Shown here in pieces: positions 9,371 through 18,223 of a DNA stretch of 64,000 bases. The stretch lies in the NCBI RefSeq assembly GCF_004319545.1, contig NZ_CP036313.1, forward strand, positions 2,234,501 through 2,298,500. The letters run 5' to 3'. Position 1 is the first letter of the stretch; every line of letters begins with the position of its first letter. This DNA comes from Desulfobacter hydrogenophilus (GTDB lineage Bacteria; Desulfobacterota; Desulfobacteria; Desulfobacterales; Desulfobacteraceae). The position numbers and the translations under genes were made by a program. A model generated the notes under the pieces. The model ran no database searches. It was not told the DNA's origin and worked only from the letters and a program-made list of their open reading frames with translations.

Positions 9371-9399
9371 TTGACAAGGTATTAGACCTATATTATTTA
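9371..9399 (+). promoter_or_regulatory. Candidate sigma-70 promoter for the fur-feoA fusion gene
   Basis: TTGACA at 9371-9376, a 17-base spacer and TATTTA at 9394-9399, about 75 bases before the chosen start codon. The region is AT-rich and intergenic between divergent genes. A Fur operator would be expected here but I see no clean 19-base Fur-box match. Confidence 0.45.
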
Positions 9400-9475
9400 T
9401 ATATCTTTTATGAAAGGCTTAATTCGGGTATGGTTCCGGGTTGAACCATGGGGTTTTAAAGAGGAGTTTAAAAAT

Positions 9476-10447
9476 ATGCCGGACCGGGATCAGCAGGAAA
9501 AAGAGCAGTTCCGTCGCCTTTTTGGCCGGCGGGGATTAGATCGCTTTGAGGAGCGGTTTCAGATACTCGACTCTTTTTTAAAATTGGAAGGCCACGTAAG
9601 TCTCGCCCAGATTGCCGATCAGGTAAGGCAGGATGGCCTGGGGGTGGATAATGAATTTCTGCAGCAGTGCATGGATCAGCTGTGCCGGTTCGGATTTGCC
9701 AGTCAGGTGGTGTTTGACCGGGATGAAACCCTTCTATACGAACACCGTCAGCTCGGGGTGCATCATGATCATATGGTCTGTACCCAATGTGGTGCAATTA
9801 TTGAGTTCAATGATGACGCTTTAGAACATCTTCAGGAAAAACTGGCTGCTGAATATGGCTTTTTTATGCTTCAACATAAAATGGAAATTTATGGCCTTTG
9901 TGGTCAGTGCATGGCGCAACGTGATGATTTAATACCCTTGTCCAAGGCAAGAATTGGAGAAAAGGTAGAGATCGTCAATGTGGCTGCCGGCAGGAAAATG
10001 CAGATGCGGTTTGCTTCCATGGGGCTTCGGACAGGTATCTTTGTTGAAATTATTTCCAGCGCCATGGGGGGGCAGATTGTCATTGCATCAGATTGCAACC
10101 GCTTGATTCTGTGTGCAGGGATGGCTTCTAAAATATGGGTTCGCCCCGAAAAAAGATCCGAGGGGGTATCCGATGACGGCACTGGGGGACAGTTCCTACC
10201 GTTTTTTAGTGAGTCCCTGCCAATTATTCGGATGGCACCGGGAAAACAGGGTAGTATTGCCCGGGTGAACGGTGGACACTTTTCGCGGCGGCGACTGGGA
10301 AAAATGGGGTTTCACCCGGGCGTTCTTGTCCAGGTAATCAATAACAGCCCGTTATCAAAGTCCATTGAGGTCATGGTGCGGGGGCATCGGTTTTCTCTAT
10401 CAGAAAAAGATGCGTCGAAAATTTTTGTGGAGAACATCACGCCGTAA
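9476..10447 (+). CDS. Fur-family regulator fused to two FeoA domains
   Basis: The N-terminal Fur-type winged helix and dimerisation domain (about residues 1-145) has a HHDHMVCTQCG metal-site motif and a GLCGQCM pair for structural zinc. Two FeoA/SH3-like domains follow, at about 150-220 (RFASMGLRTG) and about 240-322 (RRLGKMGFHPG). Fur senses Fe(II) or Zn(II) and represses uptake genes; FeoA normally partners the FeoB iron transporter. A single polypeptide with Fur plus two FeoA domains is uncommon and suggests that a Feo-type ligand modulates the repressor. I chose the ATG at 9476, with GAGGAG at 9461-9466, over the ATG at 9410. No feoB is present nearby. Confidence 0.85.
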   Translation: MPDRDQQEKEQFRRLFGRRGLDRFEERFQILDSFLKLEGHVSLAQIADQVRQDGLGVDNEFLQQCMDQLCRFGFASQVVFDRDETLLYEHRQLGVHHDHMVCTQCGAIIEFNDDALEHLQEKLAAEYGFFMLQHKMEIYGLCGQCMAQRDDLIPLSKARIGEKVEIVNVAAGRKMQMRFASMGLRTGIFVEIISSAMGGQIVIASDCNRLILCAGMASKIWVRPEKRSEGVSDDGTGGQFLPFFSESLPIIRMAPGKQGSIARVNGGHFSRRRLGKMGFHPGVLVQVINNSPLSKSIEVMVRGHRFSLSEKDASKIFVENITP

Positions 10448-10524
10448 TTTTTTTTGCATGCCAAGGTGATTTTCTGATATACCGAGTACGATGTGATTGA
10501 AACCAAAGTCGACCGGAGATGTTT

Positions 10525-10980
10525 ATGTATCGTGTAAAAAAAAATTATAGTTTAATAATTTTAGTTTGTTGTCTTTTTATTTTTTTATGTGCAGGCATGG
10601 CGTTGGCCTCGGAACGGCTATCGGTGAGGTCCTCTGTTGCCAATCTGAGAAACGGTTCGGGAACCAAATATAAGGTGCTGTGGCAGGTGGAAAAATATCA
10701 CCCTTTCCTGGTGATCAATAAAAAAAAGGACTGGTATGAAGTAAAAGATTTTGAGGGGGATACGGCTTGGATTCATAAAACTCTGCTGGGGAAAACGGAT
10801 ACTGTGATTTCAATAAAATCAAAATGCAATATCCGCTCAAAACCGGATACATCAGGTGATATTGTCCTCAGAGTGGAGAGGGGGGTACCTTTCAAAGTGC
10901 TCGGTCGTAAAGGCGACTGGATTAATATTGAGCATACGGACGGCGAAGTTGGCTGGATTTTTAAAAAATTGGTGTGGTAG
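10525..10980 (+). CDS. Exported protein with two bacterial SH3 (SH3b) domains
   Basis: The signal peptide (about residues 1-28) is a basic N-terminus, a hydrophobic core and an Ala-rich cleavage area ending MALASE. Two SH3b repeats follow, with VRSSVANLRNGSGTKYKVLW and SKCNIRSKPDTSGDIV each followed by a WI/GWI strand. Such domains usually bind cell-wall peptides. The ATG at 10519 sits directly against GGAG (10515-10518), so I prefer the ATG six bases later at 10525, which has proper spacing. It is probably periplasmic. It follows the Fur-FeoA gene by about 75 bases and precedes the TPR-like gene by 38. Confidence 0.8.
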   Translation: MYRVKKNYSLIILVCCLFIFLCAGMALASERLSVRSSVANLRNGSGTKYKVLWQVEKYHPFLVINKKKDWYEVKDFEGDTAWIHKTLLGKTDTVISIKSKCNIRSKPDTSGDIVLRVERGVPFKVLGRKGDWINIEHTDGEVGWIFKKLVW

Positions 10981-11018
10981 CTCAGGTGAATAATTAAATT
11001 TTATAAGGTAGAACTTTT

Positions 11019-11714
11019 ATGGCAAATCAAGGCGTATCAAATGAGCGTAAAAAGGAACTGGCGCAGATGGATCCATTTCAGGTGGGATCCACCAAGTTCG
11101 TTCAATGGGCCTCTGCCCACAAAAAATTGTTGATGATATCGGCCGGTGCGCTGGTTGGGGTGGTAGTTGTTTTTTCTGCGATTATGTTCAGTTTTAAACA
11201 GTCTGAAATTAAGGCATCTGAACTGGCTGCCAACGCCTATGAAAAATATGAAGAACAATATTCCCAGGACCAGGATGCCCAGAAAGGATATGATGCGGTT
11301 AAGGATGATTTTCAAACGCTTTTTGATGAATATCCAAACACTAGTGCCGGGCGCATGGCGCTGATTGATTTTGGGAAAATATGTTTTGATGCCAAGGTCT
11401 ATGATCAAGCATTTGATCTGTATTCCCAGGCACTGTCAACCGTGGGGAATAAGGCCGGCGTCAAGAATTTTTTGCTTTGTACCATGGGAACCATCTGCGA
11501 ATTAAAAAATGAGCTGGAACAGGGGAAATCATATTATTTGCGGGTGGAAAAGGGCGCCTCCAATCTTTTAAAGGATGATGCCCGGTTTGCCCTGGCGCTG
11601 ATTTATGAAAAACTCAATGATACCGATGCCGGTCATCAGATGTATAAAAAAATTGCCGAAAGCCCGGGATCTTCCATTTATAAAGCCATAGCCCAGGCCC
11701 GGATCCATAAATAG
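11019..11714 (+). CDS. Single-span membrane protein with TPR-like repeats (YfgM/Tol-like)
   Basis: A short cytoplasmic N-terminus precedes one membrane segment (about residues 35-55, LLMISAGALVGVVVVFSAIM). A periplasmic helical region of TPR-like repeats follows (about 65-231), for example LFDEYPNTSAGRMALIDFG and ARFALALIYEKL. This resembles YfgM or YbgF-type periplasmic chaperone/scaffold proteins, but the assignment is at architecture level only. A strong terminator follows about 120 bases downstream, so it is probably the last gene of the transcript with the SH3b gene. Confidence 0.7.
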   Translation: MANQGVSNERKKELAQMDPFQVGSTKFVQWASAHKKLLMISAGALVGVVVVFSAIMFSFKQSEIKASELAANAYEKYEEQYSQDQDAQKGYDAVKDDFQTLFDEYPNTSAGRMALIDFGKICFDAKVYDQAFDLYSQALSTVGNKAGVKNFLLCTMGTICELKNELEQGKSYYLRVEKGASNLLKDDARFALALIYEKLNDTDAGHQMYKKIAESPGSSIYKAIAQARIHK

Positions 11715-11831
11715 CATTTGAACAAAAAATCACTCATCTGCGGCGTTGCATCTGGGCAATTTTGTGCGCATGCGCTTCTTTCTCGAGTCTTTCAAACACT
11801 GGGTTTTCGGTCAGACATTAGACACAAACTA

Positions 11832-11865
11832 AAAAAGGCTGCCTGGGCGGGGCAGCCTTTTTTAG
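11832..11865 (+). terminator. Rho-independent terminator, probably bidirectional
   Basis: The stem GGCTGCC (with flanking A's) pairs with GGCAGCC around a short loop TGGGCGG. It is flanked by an A-run on the left and a T-run on the right, so it can stop transcription from both sides. It lies after the TPR-like gene. Confidence 0.85.
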
Positions 11866-12038
11866 AAAAGGAAAAAAAGATGAAAAACTAACCTTGGTTA
11901 GTGAAAATGTTAAATGCAATTGTCCTGCCATTTAATCATAAGTTTTTCATATTAATTTGTAATTTACTGAAAATAAACTATATATTTATTTTATTTTGAA
12001 ACATTAGATAACTGCTTCTGCGGTTATGGCATGAATGC

Positions 12039-12054
12039 GTTCAAAAATTTGAAC
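12039..12054. repeat. 16-base palindrome, copy 1 (GTTCAAA-AA-TTTGAAC)
   Basis: GTTCAAAAATTTGAAC has seven-base arms around AA. It differs by one central base from the copy at 12115-12130. Two copies 76 bases apart suggest a binding site or the arms of a larger fold. Confidence 0.5.
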
Positions 12055-12114
12055 TTTAGATGTTCCATTTTTCCGAAAAGAGAGCGTACGGCCGAAGTAA
12101 TGATCTTTCCCAGA

Positions 12115-12130
12115 GTTCAAAATTTTGAAC
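12115..12130. repeat. 16-base perfect palindrome, copy 2 (GTTCAAAATTTTGAAC)
   Basis: GTTCAAAATTTTGAAC is its own reverse complement. It lies 12 bases beyond the stop of the sigma-54 activator gene, so it may instead act as a weak 3' hairpin for that transcript. Confidence 0.5.
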
Positions 12131-12142
12131 CATGATCTGACA

Positions 12143-13534
12143 TTATTTATTATCCAGCTTTAACTCCTTGTCCAGATTGAATTTTTTTAGTTTCTGGTTC
12201 AAACCACTTTTTCCGATGCCAAGAATCTTTGCTGCTTTGGTTTGGACATTGCCGGATATCTTCATTGCTCGCAAAATCATTCTTTTTTCTACTGCGGCAA
12301 GGGTTTCAGAAAGGCCTACGCCATCGGGGATGCCGTCAAGTTGAAGTGTGCCGGATTTGGGGTTTCGGATTTGGGACGGGAGGTCTGAAACCGTGATCAT
12401 GTTGCCCGGAGCCAGGATGACAGCCCTTTCAATGACGTTTTCCAGTTCCCTGACATTGCCTTTCCACTCATAGTCACACAGCCGCTGGACTGCTTCTTTG
12501 TCAATACCGGTGACAACGCCGGCAGTCTCCGGGCCCTGGGTGTATTTCTTTATGAAATGATTTATAAGTAAAGGAATGTCCTCTATCCTGTCACGCAAAG
12601 GAGGGATGTTGGCTTTGACCACGTTGAGACGATAGTACAGATCTTCCCTGAAATTACCTTTTTTAACTTCGTCTTCCAGTATTTTGTTGGTGGCGGCAAT
12701 GAGTCTGAAATCCACAGGCAGGCTTACAGTCCCGCCAACCCGCTCCACAGTTCGTTCCTGGAGCACCCGTAACAGTTTTACCTGGAGCGGCATTGGAAGT
12801 TCTCCGATTTCATCCAGAAAAAGCGTGCCTTTATCCGCCATTTCAAACCGACCTTTTTTCAACCCCGCCGCCCCTGTGAATGCCCCTTTTTCATGTCCGA
12901 AAAGTTCACTTTCTAAAAGAGACTGGGCAAACGCAGAACAGTTCACTGCAACCAGGAGGTGATCCTTGCGCATGCTGTTATAATGAATCGATTTGGCCAC
13001 AAGCTCCTTACCGGTGCCGCTTTCACCTTCAACCAGCACCGAGGCACTAGTCGGGGCGACCTTTTTAATGATTTCGTACAGCCCCTGCATGAGCTTGCTT
13101 TTCCCGATGATGTTGTCAAACTGGTACCGGGACTGGATTGCGCCCTTAAGAAGCGTGTTCTCCTGGATAATTTTGGACATGGACAGGGCTTTGGCAATGT
13201 GAGCAATGAGGGCGTCATTTTCAAACGGTTTTAAAATAAAGGTATATGCGCCTTTGTGCATGGCTTCCACCGCTTTTTCCACACTGCCGAATGCTGTCAT
13301 GATGATCACCGGAAGATCCGGTTTTATCTGTTTGGCCTTTTCCAAAAGGTCAATGCCGGACATGCCTGGCATCTTGACATCGGATAAGACCAGGTCAATA
13401 GGCTGGGTCTTAAGAATATCCAGTGCCTCCATCCCGCTTGATGCGGTGAACGGGGTATATCCTTCTTCGGACAGAACTTCCCCTATAATCATTGGGTAGT
13501 GTTTTTCATCATCTACAATCAATATATTTTCCAT
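12143..13534 (-). CDS. Sigma-54-dependent response regulator (NtrC/PilR type)
   Basis: The receiver domain (about residues 1-120) has the acidic pair DD and phospho-acceptor Asp52 in LVLSDVKMPG. The AAA+ sigma-54 interaction domain follows (about 145-380), with Walker A GESGTGKE, an intact GAFTGA loop and Walker B LFLDEIGELP. The C-terminal Fis-type HTH is AAKILGIGKSGLNQKLKKFNL. It would activate sigma-54 promoters after phosphorylation. Its ATG overlaps the kinase stop (TAATG), so the two are translationally coupled. The position divergent to pilM makes a PilSR-like role plausible, but no pilA is present to support it. Confidence 0.92.
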   Translation of the reverse strand: MENILIVDDEKHYPMIIGEVLSEEGYTPFTASSGMEALDILKTQPIDLVLSDVKMPGMSGIDLLEKAKQIKPDLPVIIMTAFGSVEKAVEAMHKGAYTFILKPFENDALIAHIAKALSMSKIIQENTLLKGAIQSRYQFDNIIGKSKLMQGLYEIIKKVAPTSASVLVEGESGTGKELVAKSIHYNSMRKDHLLVAVNCSAFAQSLLESELFGHEKGAFTGAAGLKKGRFEMADKGTLFLDEIGELPMPLQVKLLRVLQERTVERVGGTVSLPVDFRLIAATNKILEDEVKKGNFREDLYYRLNVVKANIPPLRDRIEDIPLLINHFIKKYTQGPETAGVVTGIDKEAVQRLCDYEWKGNVRELENVIERAVILAPGNMITVSDLPSQIRNPKSGTLQLDGIPDGVGLSETLAAVEKRMILRAMKISGNVQTKAAKILGIGKSGLNQKLKKFNLDKELKLDNK

Positions 13535-14985
13535 TAGAACTCCTGGATATTTTGCGGCGCTGCGGGCAGGCGTATCTCCACTCTGGTTCCGCAGGGTTCA
13601 GCGTTGGTTATGTTGATTTCCCCCTGGTGCGCCTGAATGATGTTTTTAATGATACCAAGGCCTAAACCGGTTCCCATTTCCTTGGTGGTGAAAAAGGGCG
13701 TCCAGATTTTTTTCAGCACATCTTCGTCAATGCCCGGGCCTGTATCTGAAAAGCTGGCATGGACAAACCCGGACTCATGCCATGTGGCAATGGTGATGCT
13801 TCCATTCTCCTGGCCCATGGCCTGAAATGCATTTAGAAAAATATTTAAAAATGCCTGATAGAGCATGGCAGGATCACCAAGAATATCTGGAGGACAGCCC
13901 TGGTATTTCCGGATAATCTTGATATCTTTATGCTCCTCTGAGGACGCTAAAAAAGCGATGTTTTTTTCTATGATGTCTTCCAGGCAGCAGGGTCTTAAAT
14001 CTGCGATTTTAGGTTTTGCAAAATCAAGGAAATCTGTAATGATGCGGTCTAAACGGGTGGATTCTTCAACAATGATTCCCGGAATACTGCTGGATGGGTC
14101 CCATTTGGCCATCTTCTTTTTCATCAGCTGCGCAGAGCTTTTTATAATACCTAAAGGGTTGCGAATTTCGTGTGATACACCGGCGGTCATTTCACCGATC
14201 GCGGACAGGTGCTCTGCCTGACGCAGTTTTTCTTCCAGCTTGAGCCGTTCTTCAGCCCTTCGCTCAATAATATTTTCTCCATGTTTCACCACAAACCTAA
14301 GAATAAGAAAAAGAATGCCCATGATTATGGCGCAACTGACGACAATTAATCCCTGGAGTTTAAATACCTCCTGATAATCGTCAGAGACATCCCTGATAAT
14401 TTCAATAACGCCGATTACCATCCTGTCCTTTTCCCGGGTGAGTTGGACCTCCTGCATCAAAGGGGCAAAGGTGATAATTTTTGTCTCTTGGGGGAACCAG
14501 AATGTTAGTTCAATCCAGTTGCCCTGCTGAACGAGCTTGGAGGTCACCTTTTTTTTCATGGCTTTTTCATAATGGACCCCACCAACATTCTCTTTGCCGA
14601 TCTGAGCTTTATCCAGGCTGTAGGCAATAATATTGTCCGTTGCGTATATATTGACCATTTCCACATGGAAACTGTGCAGGGTACTTTTAACAACCGTGTC
14701 AAGAAGTTGATACTGATCAGGTTCCCGCAATTTTATCTCTCCATGTTTGAAAACCACAGGCCATACAAATCTTAAAAATATTTGGTGGTTCAGATTTTCC
14801 ACTAGGAGTCGGTTATATTCTTTACTTTTTTCAAGGAGTATTTTTCTTACCCAGTGGGCATTTAACGCTGCAATAACAATGGTTGCCGTCAGCATAACAA
14901 TAAGACTTGAGACAGTGAAGGCCTTGACGAGGACAAACGGTCGGGTGCCGGAATTGCCGGGTTCTTTCTGTTGTTTTTTTTTCAC
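13534..14985 (-). CDS. Membrane sensor histidine kinase (partner of the sigma-54 regulator)
   Basis: Two membrane segments (about residues 18-40 and 213-235) enclose a periplasmic sensor domain of about 170 residues. The HisKA domain has the phospho-acceptor His in GVSHEIRNPLG. The HATPase domain carries DTGPGIDEDVL and GTGLGLGIIKNI. There is no PAS or HAMP of note. It probably phosphorylates the overlapping response regulator gene product. The pair is transcribed away from the pil operon. A ZraS/AtoS/PilS-like sensor is a fair label; the signal is unknown. Confidence 0.9.
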   Translation of the reverse strand: MKKKQQKEPGNSGTRPFVLVKAFTVSSLIVMLTATIVIAALNAHWVRKILLEKSKEYNRLLVENLNHQIFLRFVWPVVFKHGEIKLREPDQYQLLDTVVKSTLHSFHVEMVNIYATDNIIAYSLDKAQIGKENVGGVHYEKAMKKKVTSKLVQQGNWIELTFWFPQETKIITFAPLMQEVQLTREKDRMVIGVIEIIRDVSDDYQEVFKLQGLIVVSCAIIMGILFLILRFVVKHGENIIERRAEERLKLEEKLRQAEHLSAIGEMTAGVSHEIRNPLGIIKSSAQLMKKKMAKWDPSSSIPGIIVEESTRLDRIITDFLDFAKPKIADLRPCCLEDIIEKNIAFLASSEEHKDIKIIRKYQGCPPDILGDPAMLYQAFLNIFLNAFQAMGQENGSITIATWHESGFVHASFSDTGPGIDEDVLKKIWTPFFTTKEMGTGLGLGIIKNIIQAHQGEINITNAEPCGTRVEIRLPAAPQNIQEF

Positions 14986-15048
14986 ATTAATCCGTTTTTT
15001 ATATTTCTGTTATGAAAAAAAAATTCATATTTTTGGGGGAGTTTTAAT

Positions 15049-15078
15049 TTGACAAATACTTTTTTTATTTGCTATTCA
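15049..15078 (+). promoter_or_regulatory. Candidate sigma-70 promoter upstream of pilM
   Basis: TTGACA at 15049-15054, an 18-base spacer and TATTCA at 15073-15078, lying about 140 bases before pilM in the AT-rich region between divergent operons. A second weak -35 (TTGACT, 15103-15108) is nearby. No convincing sigma-54 -24/-12 element was found. Confidence 0.35.
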
Positions 15079-15215
15079 ACCTGTTAAACAGTTTGATTCT
15101 GCTTGACTTTGCGTTCATTTCGTATCAAATATATAGTCATATTAATTAGGATATCAATAATTATTATTTGCATTCTTAAGTTCAGACCCTTTGCGACAGC
15201 CAAAATTTAGGATAG

Positions 15216-16274
15216 ATGCGTATGATATTCGGGAAAAAAGATCACCTTGTAGGTATAGACATTGGGGCTGCTTTCATCAAAGTGGCCGAACTGAAAATGA
15301 GCAAGAAAGGCAGTACGCTTCATAAATTCGGCATCGCAAAAGTCCCCGACGGCATGATTCAGGACGGCCGGATTATCGATATGGAGGGGGTTGCTGAAAT
15401 TATTCGCTCCTTATTTCAGTCGCAGAAGATTAAGGAAAAAAATGTGGCGCTTTCCACCGGCGGCAATTCCGTGGTAATCAAAACCATCAGCACATCGAAG
15501 GTGCCTGATGAGGAACTGCATAGAAATATCCGGGCTGAAGCCGAGCAATATATCCCTTACGATATAGATGATGTCAATATCGATTACCAAATCCTGGGTG
15601 ACAGTGAGCATTCTGTGGAACAGATGAATGTGCTTCTTGTCGCGGTAAGGCAGGACCTGGTGGATGAATATGTTGAGCTGATCCATATGGCTGGCCTTAA
15701 TCCCGTTATCATTGATGTGGATGCGTTTGCACTTCAAAATGTTTATGAAATCCTACCCGATGTTGATCATGAACGGATAACCCTGCTGCTTGATGTTGGG
15801 GCGTCCAAAACAAGTTTGAATATACTTCAGAATAAAAATTCCATGATGATGCGGGACATGACCAACGGATGCGACCAGCTTGTCGCTGCTGTCTGTGAAC
15901 GACTTGAGATTGACCGGGAAAAGGCTTTACAGATCATCATGGGTGAGGTCGATTATCCGGAATTCGAACAGGCGTTGGGCGACCTTTATGAAATGGTTGT
16001 CAGCAACTGGTGTTCAGATATCTGTGAGGTGGTTTATACCTTTGAGTCCAGCCCCGGAAATGCCGGGGTGGAAAATATTGTTGTCAGCGGCGGGGGTGGT
16101 TTCATAGACCTGCTGGCTGAGAAATTGAATAGTGAGCTGAAGGTCGCAGTCTCAAAGATTAATCCCTTTGCCGGACTGGTCAGCGATTCAAAAGAACTTG
16201 GCGAACTGGAAGCGTACCAGCTTCTTGCCCCCATTGCCCTGGGGCTTGCCATGAGACGGGTGGATGACAAATGA
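15216..16274 (+). CDS. pilM: Type IV pilus assembly ATPase-fold protein PilM
   Basis: An actin/FtsA-like cytoplasmic protein that links PilN to the pilus motor platform. It has LVGIDIGAAFIKVAEL at the N-terminus (phosphate-binding loop 1), LLLDVGASKTSLNIL in the middle and VVSGGGGFIDLL near the end, the three nucleotide-binding segments of the fold. The 352-aa length is standard. It is the first gene of pilMNOPQ and overlaps pilN by four bases. The start used is the ATG at 15216; a second ATG two codons later (15222) is also possible. Confidence 0.94.
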   Translation: MRMIFGKKDHLVGIDIGAAFIKVAELKMSKKGSTLHKFGIAKVPDGMIQDGRIIDMEGVAEIIRSLFQSQKIKEKNVALSTGGNSVVIKTISTSKVPDEELHRNIRAEAEQYIPYDIDDVNIDYQILGDSEHSVEQMNVLLVAVRQDLVDEYVELIHMAGLNPVIIDVDAFALQNVYEILPDVDHERITLLLDVGASKTSLNILQNKNSMMMRDMTNGCDQLVAAVCERLEIDREKALQIIMGEVDYPEFEQALGDLYEMVVSNWCSDICEVVYTFESSPGNAGVENIVVSGGGGFIDLLAEKLNSELKVAVSKINPFAGLVSDSKELGELEAYQLLAPIALGLAMRRVDDK

Positions 16275-16861
16275 TACGAATCAATCTGTTGCCGTTCAGG
16301 CTTGCCAGGAAAAAGGAGAATATCCGCCGCCAGGTGTCCGTATTCTTTCTTTCCCTTGTTTTTATTCTTTTGGCATTGGGTTGGGTGTTCTTTACACTGA
16401 ACCATGAAATTAGCCGAACACGGAATGAGGTTACCCAGATAAAGGCCGAAAGCCTTAAGTATAAGAAGAAGGCAGATAAAGTTTCCCAGATTAAGAAAAA
16501 TTTGGCGATTCTGGAGGATAAGCTGACCATCGTTGATAATTTAAAAAAAAGAAAAGATGAGCAGCAGATTTTATTAGAACAGTTGGCGCAACGGCTTGTA
16601 GAAACAAAAATGTGGTTGTCTAGTGTTTCCGCAGATGCCAAAACCGTTTCTTTAAAAGGGATTGCCTTTGATAATACGACCATTGCGGAATTTATGAGAA
16701 AGCTTGAAAGTTTTAAGATGTTTGGGGCAGTAGACTTAAAGCGCTCACAAACAAAGGTGTTTGACGATAATCTTCGGTTAAAGGAATTTGAAATATTCTG
16801 CACAAAGACACCGCCCGAACAGACTGATAAGGATGGGAAGTCCAAAAAAGGGAAAAAATAA
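16271..16861 (+). CDS. pilN: Type IV pilus inner-membrane protein PilN
   Basis: The typical PilN N-terminus MIRINLLPFR is the tail that docks in the PilM groove. One membrane segment follows (about residues 25-45), then a periplasmic coiled coil (about 50-110) and a small ferredoxin-like domain. The C-terminus is Lys-rich. The start overlaps the pilM stop (ATGA) and the stop overlaps the pilO ATG, so the three genes are coupled. PilN and PilO form the alignment heterodimer of the pilus machine. Confidence 0.93.
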   Translation: MIRINLLPFRLARKKENIRRQVSVFFLSLVFILLALGWVFFTLNHEISRTRNEVTQIKAESLKYKKKADKVSQIKKNLAILEDKLTIVDNLKKRKDEQQILLEQLAQRLVETKMWLSSVSADAKTVSLKGIAFDNTTIAEFMRKLESFKMFGAVDLKRSQTKVFDDNLRLKEFEIFCTKTPPEQTDKDGKSKKGKK

Positions 16862-17532
16862 TGGCCGGGAAAAAGAAAGATAGCAATGTGAAAAAAAGTG
16901 GACAGATGGATGCCCTGTTTGAAAAAATAGGTGCATTAACCAAAGTCCAGCGTCTGCTTATCTGTTTTGGCACATTGGGTTTAATTGGTGCCGGGTTTTA
17001 TTTCCTCTTGCTTGGCCCAAAGCTTGATAGCCTTACGGCCGCCAGGCAAAATTTGGAAAATCAGAAGAATCTTTTGTCAACGTACAAGATCAAAGCCGCT
17101 GCCCTTGAAAAAGTGGAAGCCCAGATGGCCCAAGCCCAGGAACAGTTCAACATTGCCATGACGGCCCTGCCGGATAAAAGAGAACTGCCATCTTTGCTGG
17201 ATGAAATATCCAAGGCAGGAAGGGATGCCGGGCTTGAGGTCCAGTTGTTTGCACCCCAGAACATGGTAAATAATAAGTTTTATACAGAAATTCCATTTTC
17301 CATGACGATTGCGGGTCGTTACCACCAGATAGCCGAATTTTTTTACCGGGTCGCAGGACTCAATCGTGTTGTTAATATATCGGCCATTAATATGGACCGG
17401 ATGTCAGGAAAAGATGCGGCCGACAGAAATAAAATCCAGATGAAATGCGTTGCCGTTACATACATGTTTGTTGAGCCCAAAGAAGATGAGAATACAGGTA
17501 AGAAGGGCAAAAAGAGACGCAAAAGGGGGTAG
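16861..17532 (+). CDS. pilO: Type IV pilus inner-membrane protein PilO
   Basis: A cytoplasmic N-terminal stretch rich in Lys and Ser precedes a membrane segment (about residues 38-58). A coiled coil (about 60-105) is followed by a PilO-type ferredoxin-like domain with LPSLLDEISKAGRDAGLEVQLF and PFSMTIAGRYHQIAEFFYRVA. The Lys/Arg-rich tail (KKGKKRRKRG) is an embellishment. It dimerises with PilN and contacts PilP in the periplasm. It follows pilN with a one-base overlap. Confidence 0.93.
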   Translation: MAGKKKDSNVKKSGQMDALFEKIGALTKVQRLLICFGTLGLIGAGFYFLLLGPKLDSLTAARQNLENQKNLLSTYKIKAAALEKVEAQMAQAQEQFNIAMTALPDKRELPSLLDEISKAGRDAGLEVQLFAPQNMVNNKFYTEIPFSMTIAGRYHQIAEFFYRVAGLNRVVNISAINMDRMSGKDAADRNKIQMKCVAVTYMFVEPKEDENTGKKGKKRRKRG

Positions 17533-17544
17533 AGGGTGTCGGAT

Positions 17545-18222
17545 ATGGAAAAATTAATTAAAATATGTTGTGTGGTCGGCTTGGGGGTCTCATTCTTGTT
17601 CGTATCCGCTTGTAATGAGGAGCAAGCCCCATCTCCAAAATTGACAAAGCCGCCCCAGGTGATTTCCAAATCTATTTCCAAATCAAATCCGTCGGCAACA
17701 CAAACGGATATTCCAGGGGATGCCGGGAAAAAACAGGCATCGGTACCTGATTTGAAATCAGCTCAAAATTCAGTTAATGACAGACAAGCTGGCGACGACA
17801 GTAATGGTGCAGTCGGTTTAAAAAAAGCCGGTATTTCTAGACCCATGGAAAAATATGACAGCAAGGGTCGCGTGGATCCGTTTATTCCTTTGATTGCTGA
17901 AAAGAACGCGTTTGCAGGGTCTGGTTCATCTGAGGATCCAAAACCTAAGAGAATATTGACACCCCTGGAGAGACTGGAATTAAGCCAGGTTAAGCTGGTA
18001 GCGGTTGTTGAAATGCAGAGCCGGACTATTGCCATGGTGGAGGAGGCTACCGGTAAAGGGTATGAGGTCTCCATTGGTACTTATATCGGGCCAAATGGCG
18101 GGAGAGTTACTTCCATTAATAATAAGGGCATTAAAATTGAAGAAAATGTAAAAGATTATCAGGGAAAACACCGTAAGCGGTATGAGGAGATTAAATTTCA
18201 TAAAAGCGAGGATGGGGAATAA
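17545..18222 (+). CDS. pilP: Type IV pilus lipoprotein PilP
   Basis: A lipoprotein signal with lipobox VSAC (Cys about residue 23) leads into a disordered region rich in Pro, Ser and Lys (about 30-105). The PilP beta-domain follows (about 110-225), with GRVDPFIPLI, a segment matching the family PF element, and LERLELSQVKLVAVV. It bridges PilNO to the PilQ secretin. The ATG at 17545 is chosen; a GTG at 17536 in the same frame is the alternative. The pilQ start lies immediately after. Confidence 0.9.
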   Translation: MEKLIKICCVVGLGVSFLFVSACNEEQAPSPKLTKPPQVISKSISKSNPSATQTDIPGDAGKKQASVPDLKSAQNSVNDRQAGDDSNGAVGLKKAGISRPMEKYDSKGRVDPFIPLIAEKNAFAGSGSSEDPKPKRILTPLERLELSQVKLVAVVEMQSRTIAMVEEATGKGYEVSIGTYIGPNGGRVTSINNKGIKIEENVKDYQGKHRKRYEEIKFHKSEDGE

Positions 18223-18223
18223 G

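Larger units (their letters stand above)
11715..12142. other. 428-base intergenic region between convergent genes
   Basis: No gene is seen. It holds a rho-independent terminator (11832-11865), a short perfect inverted repeat ACTAACC-TT-GGTTAGT (11887-11902), and two nearly identical 16-base palindromes (12039-12054 and 12115-12130). At its left end ATTTGAACAAAAAA (11716-11729) is shared with 46484-46497. The rest is AT-rich and featureless. Confidence 0.7.
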
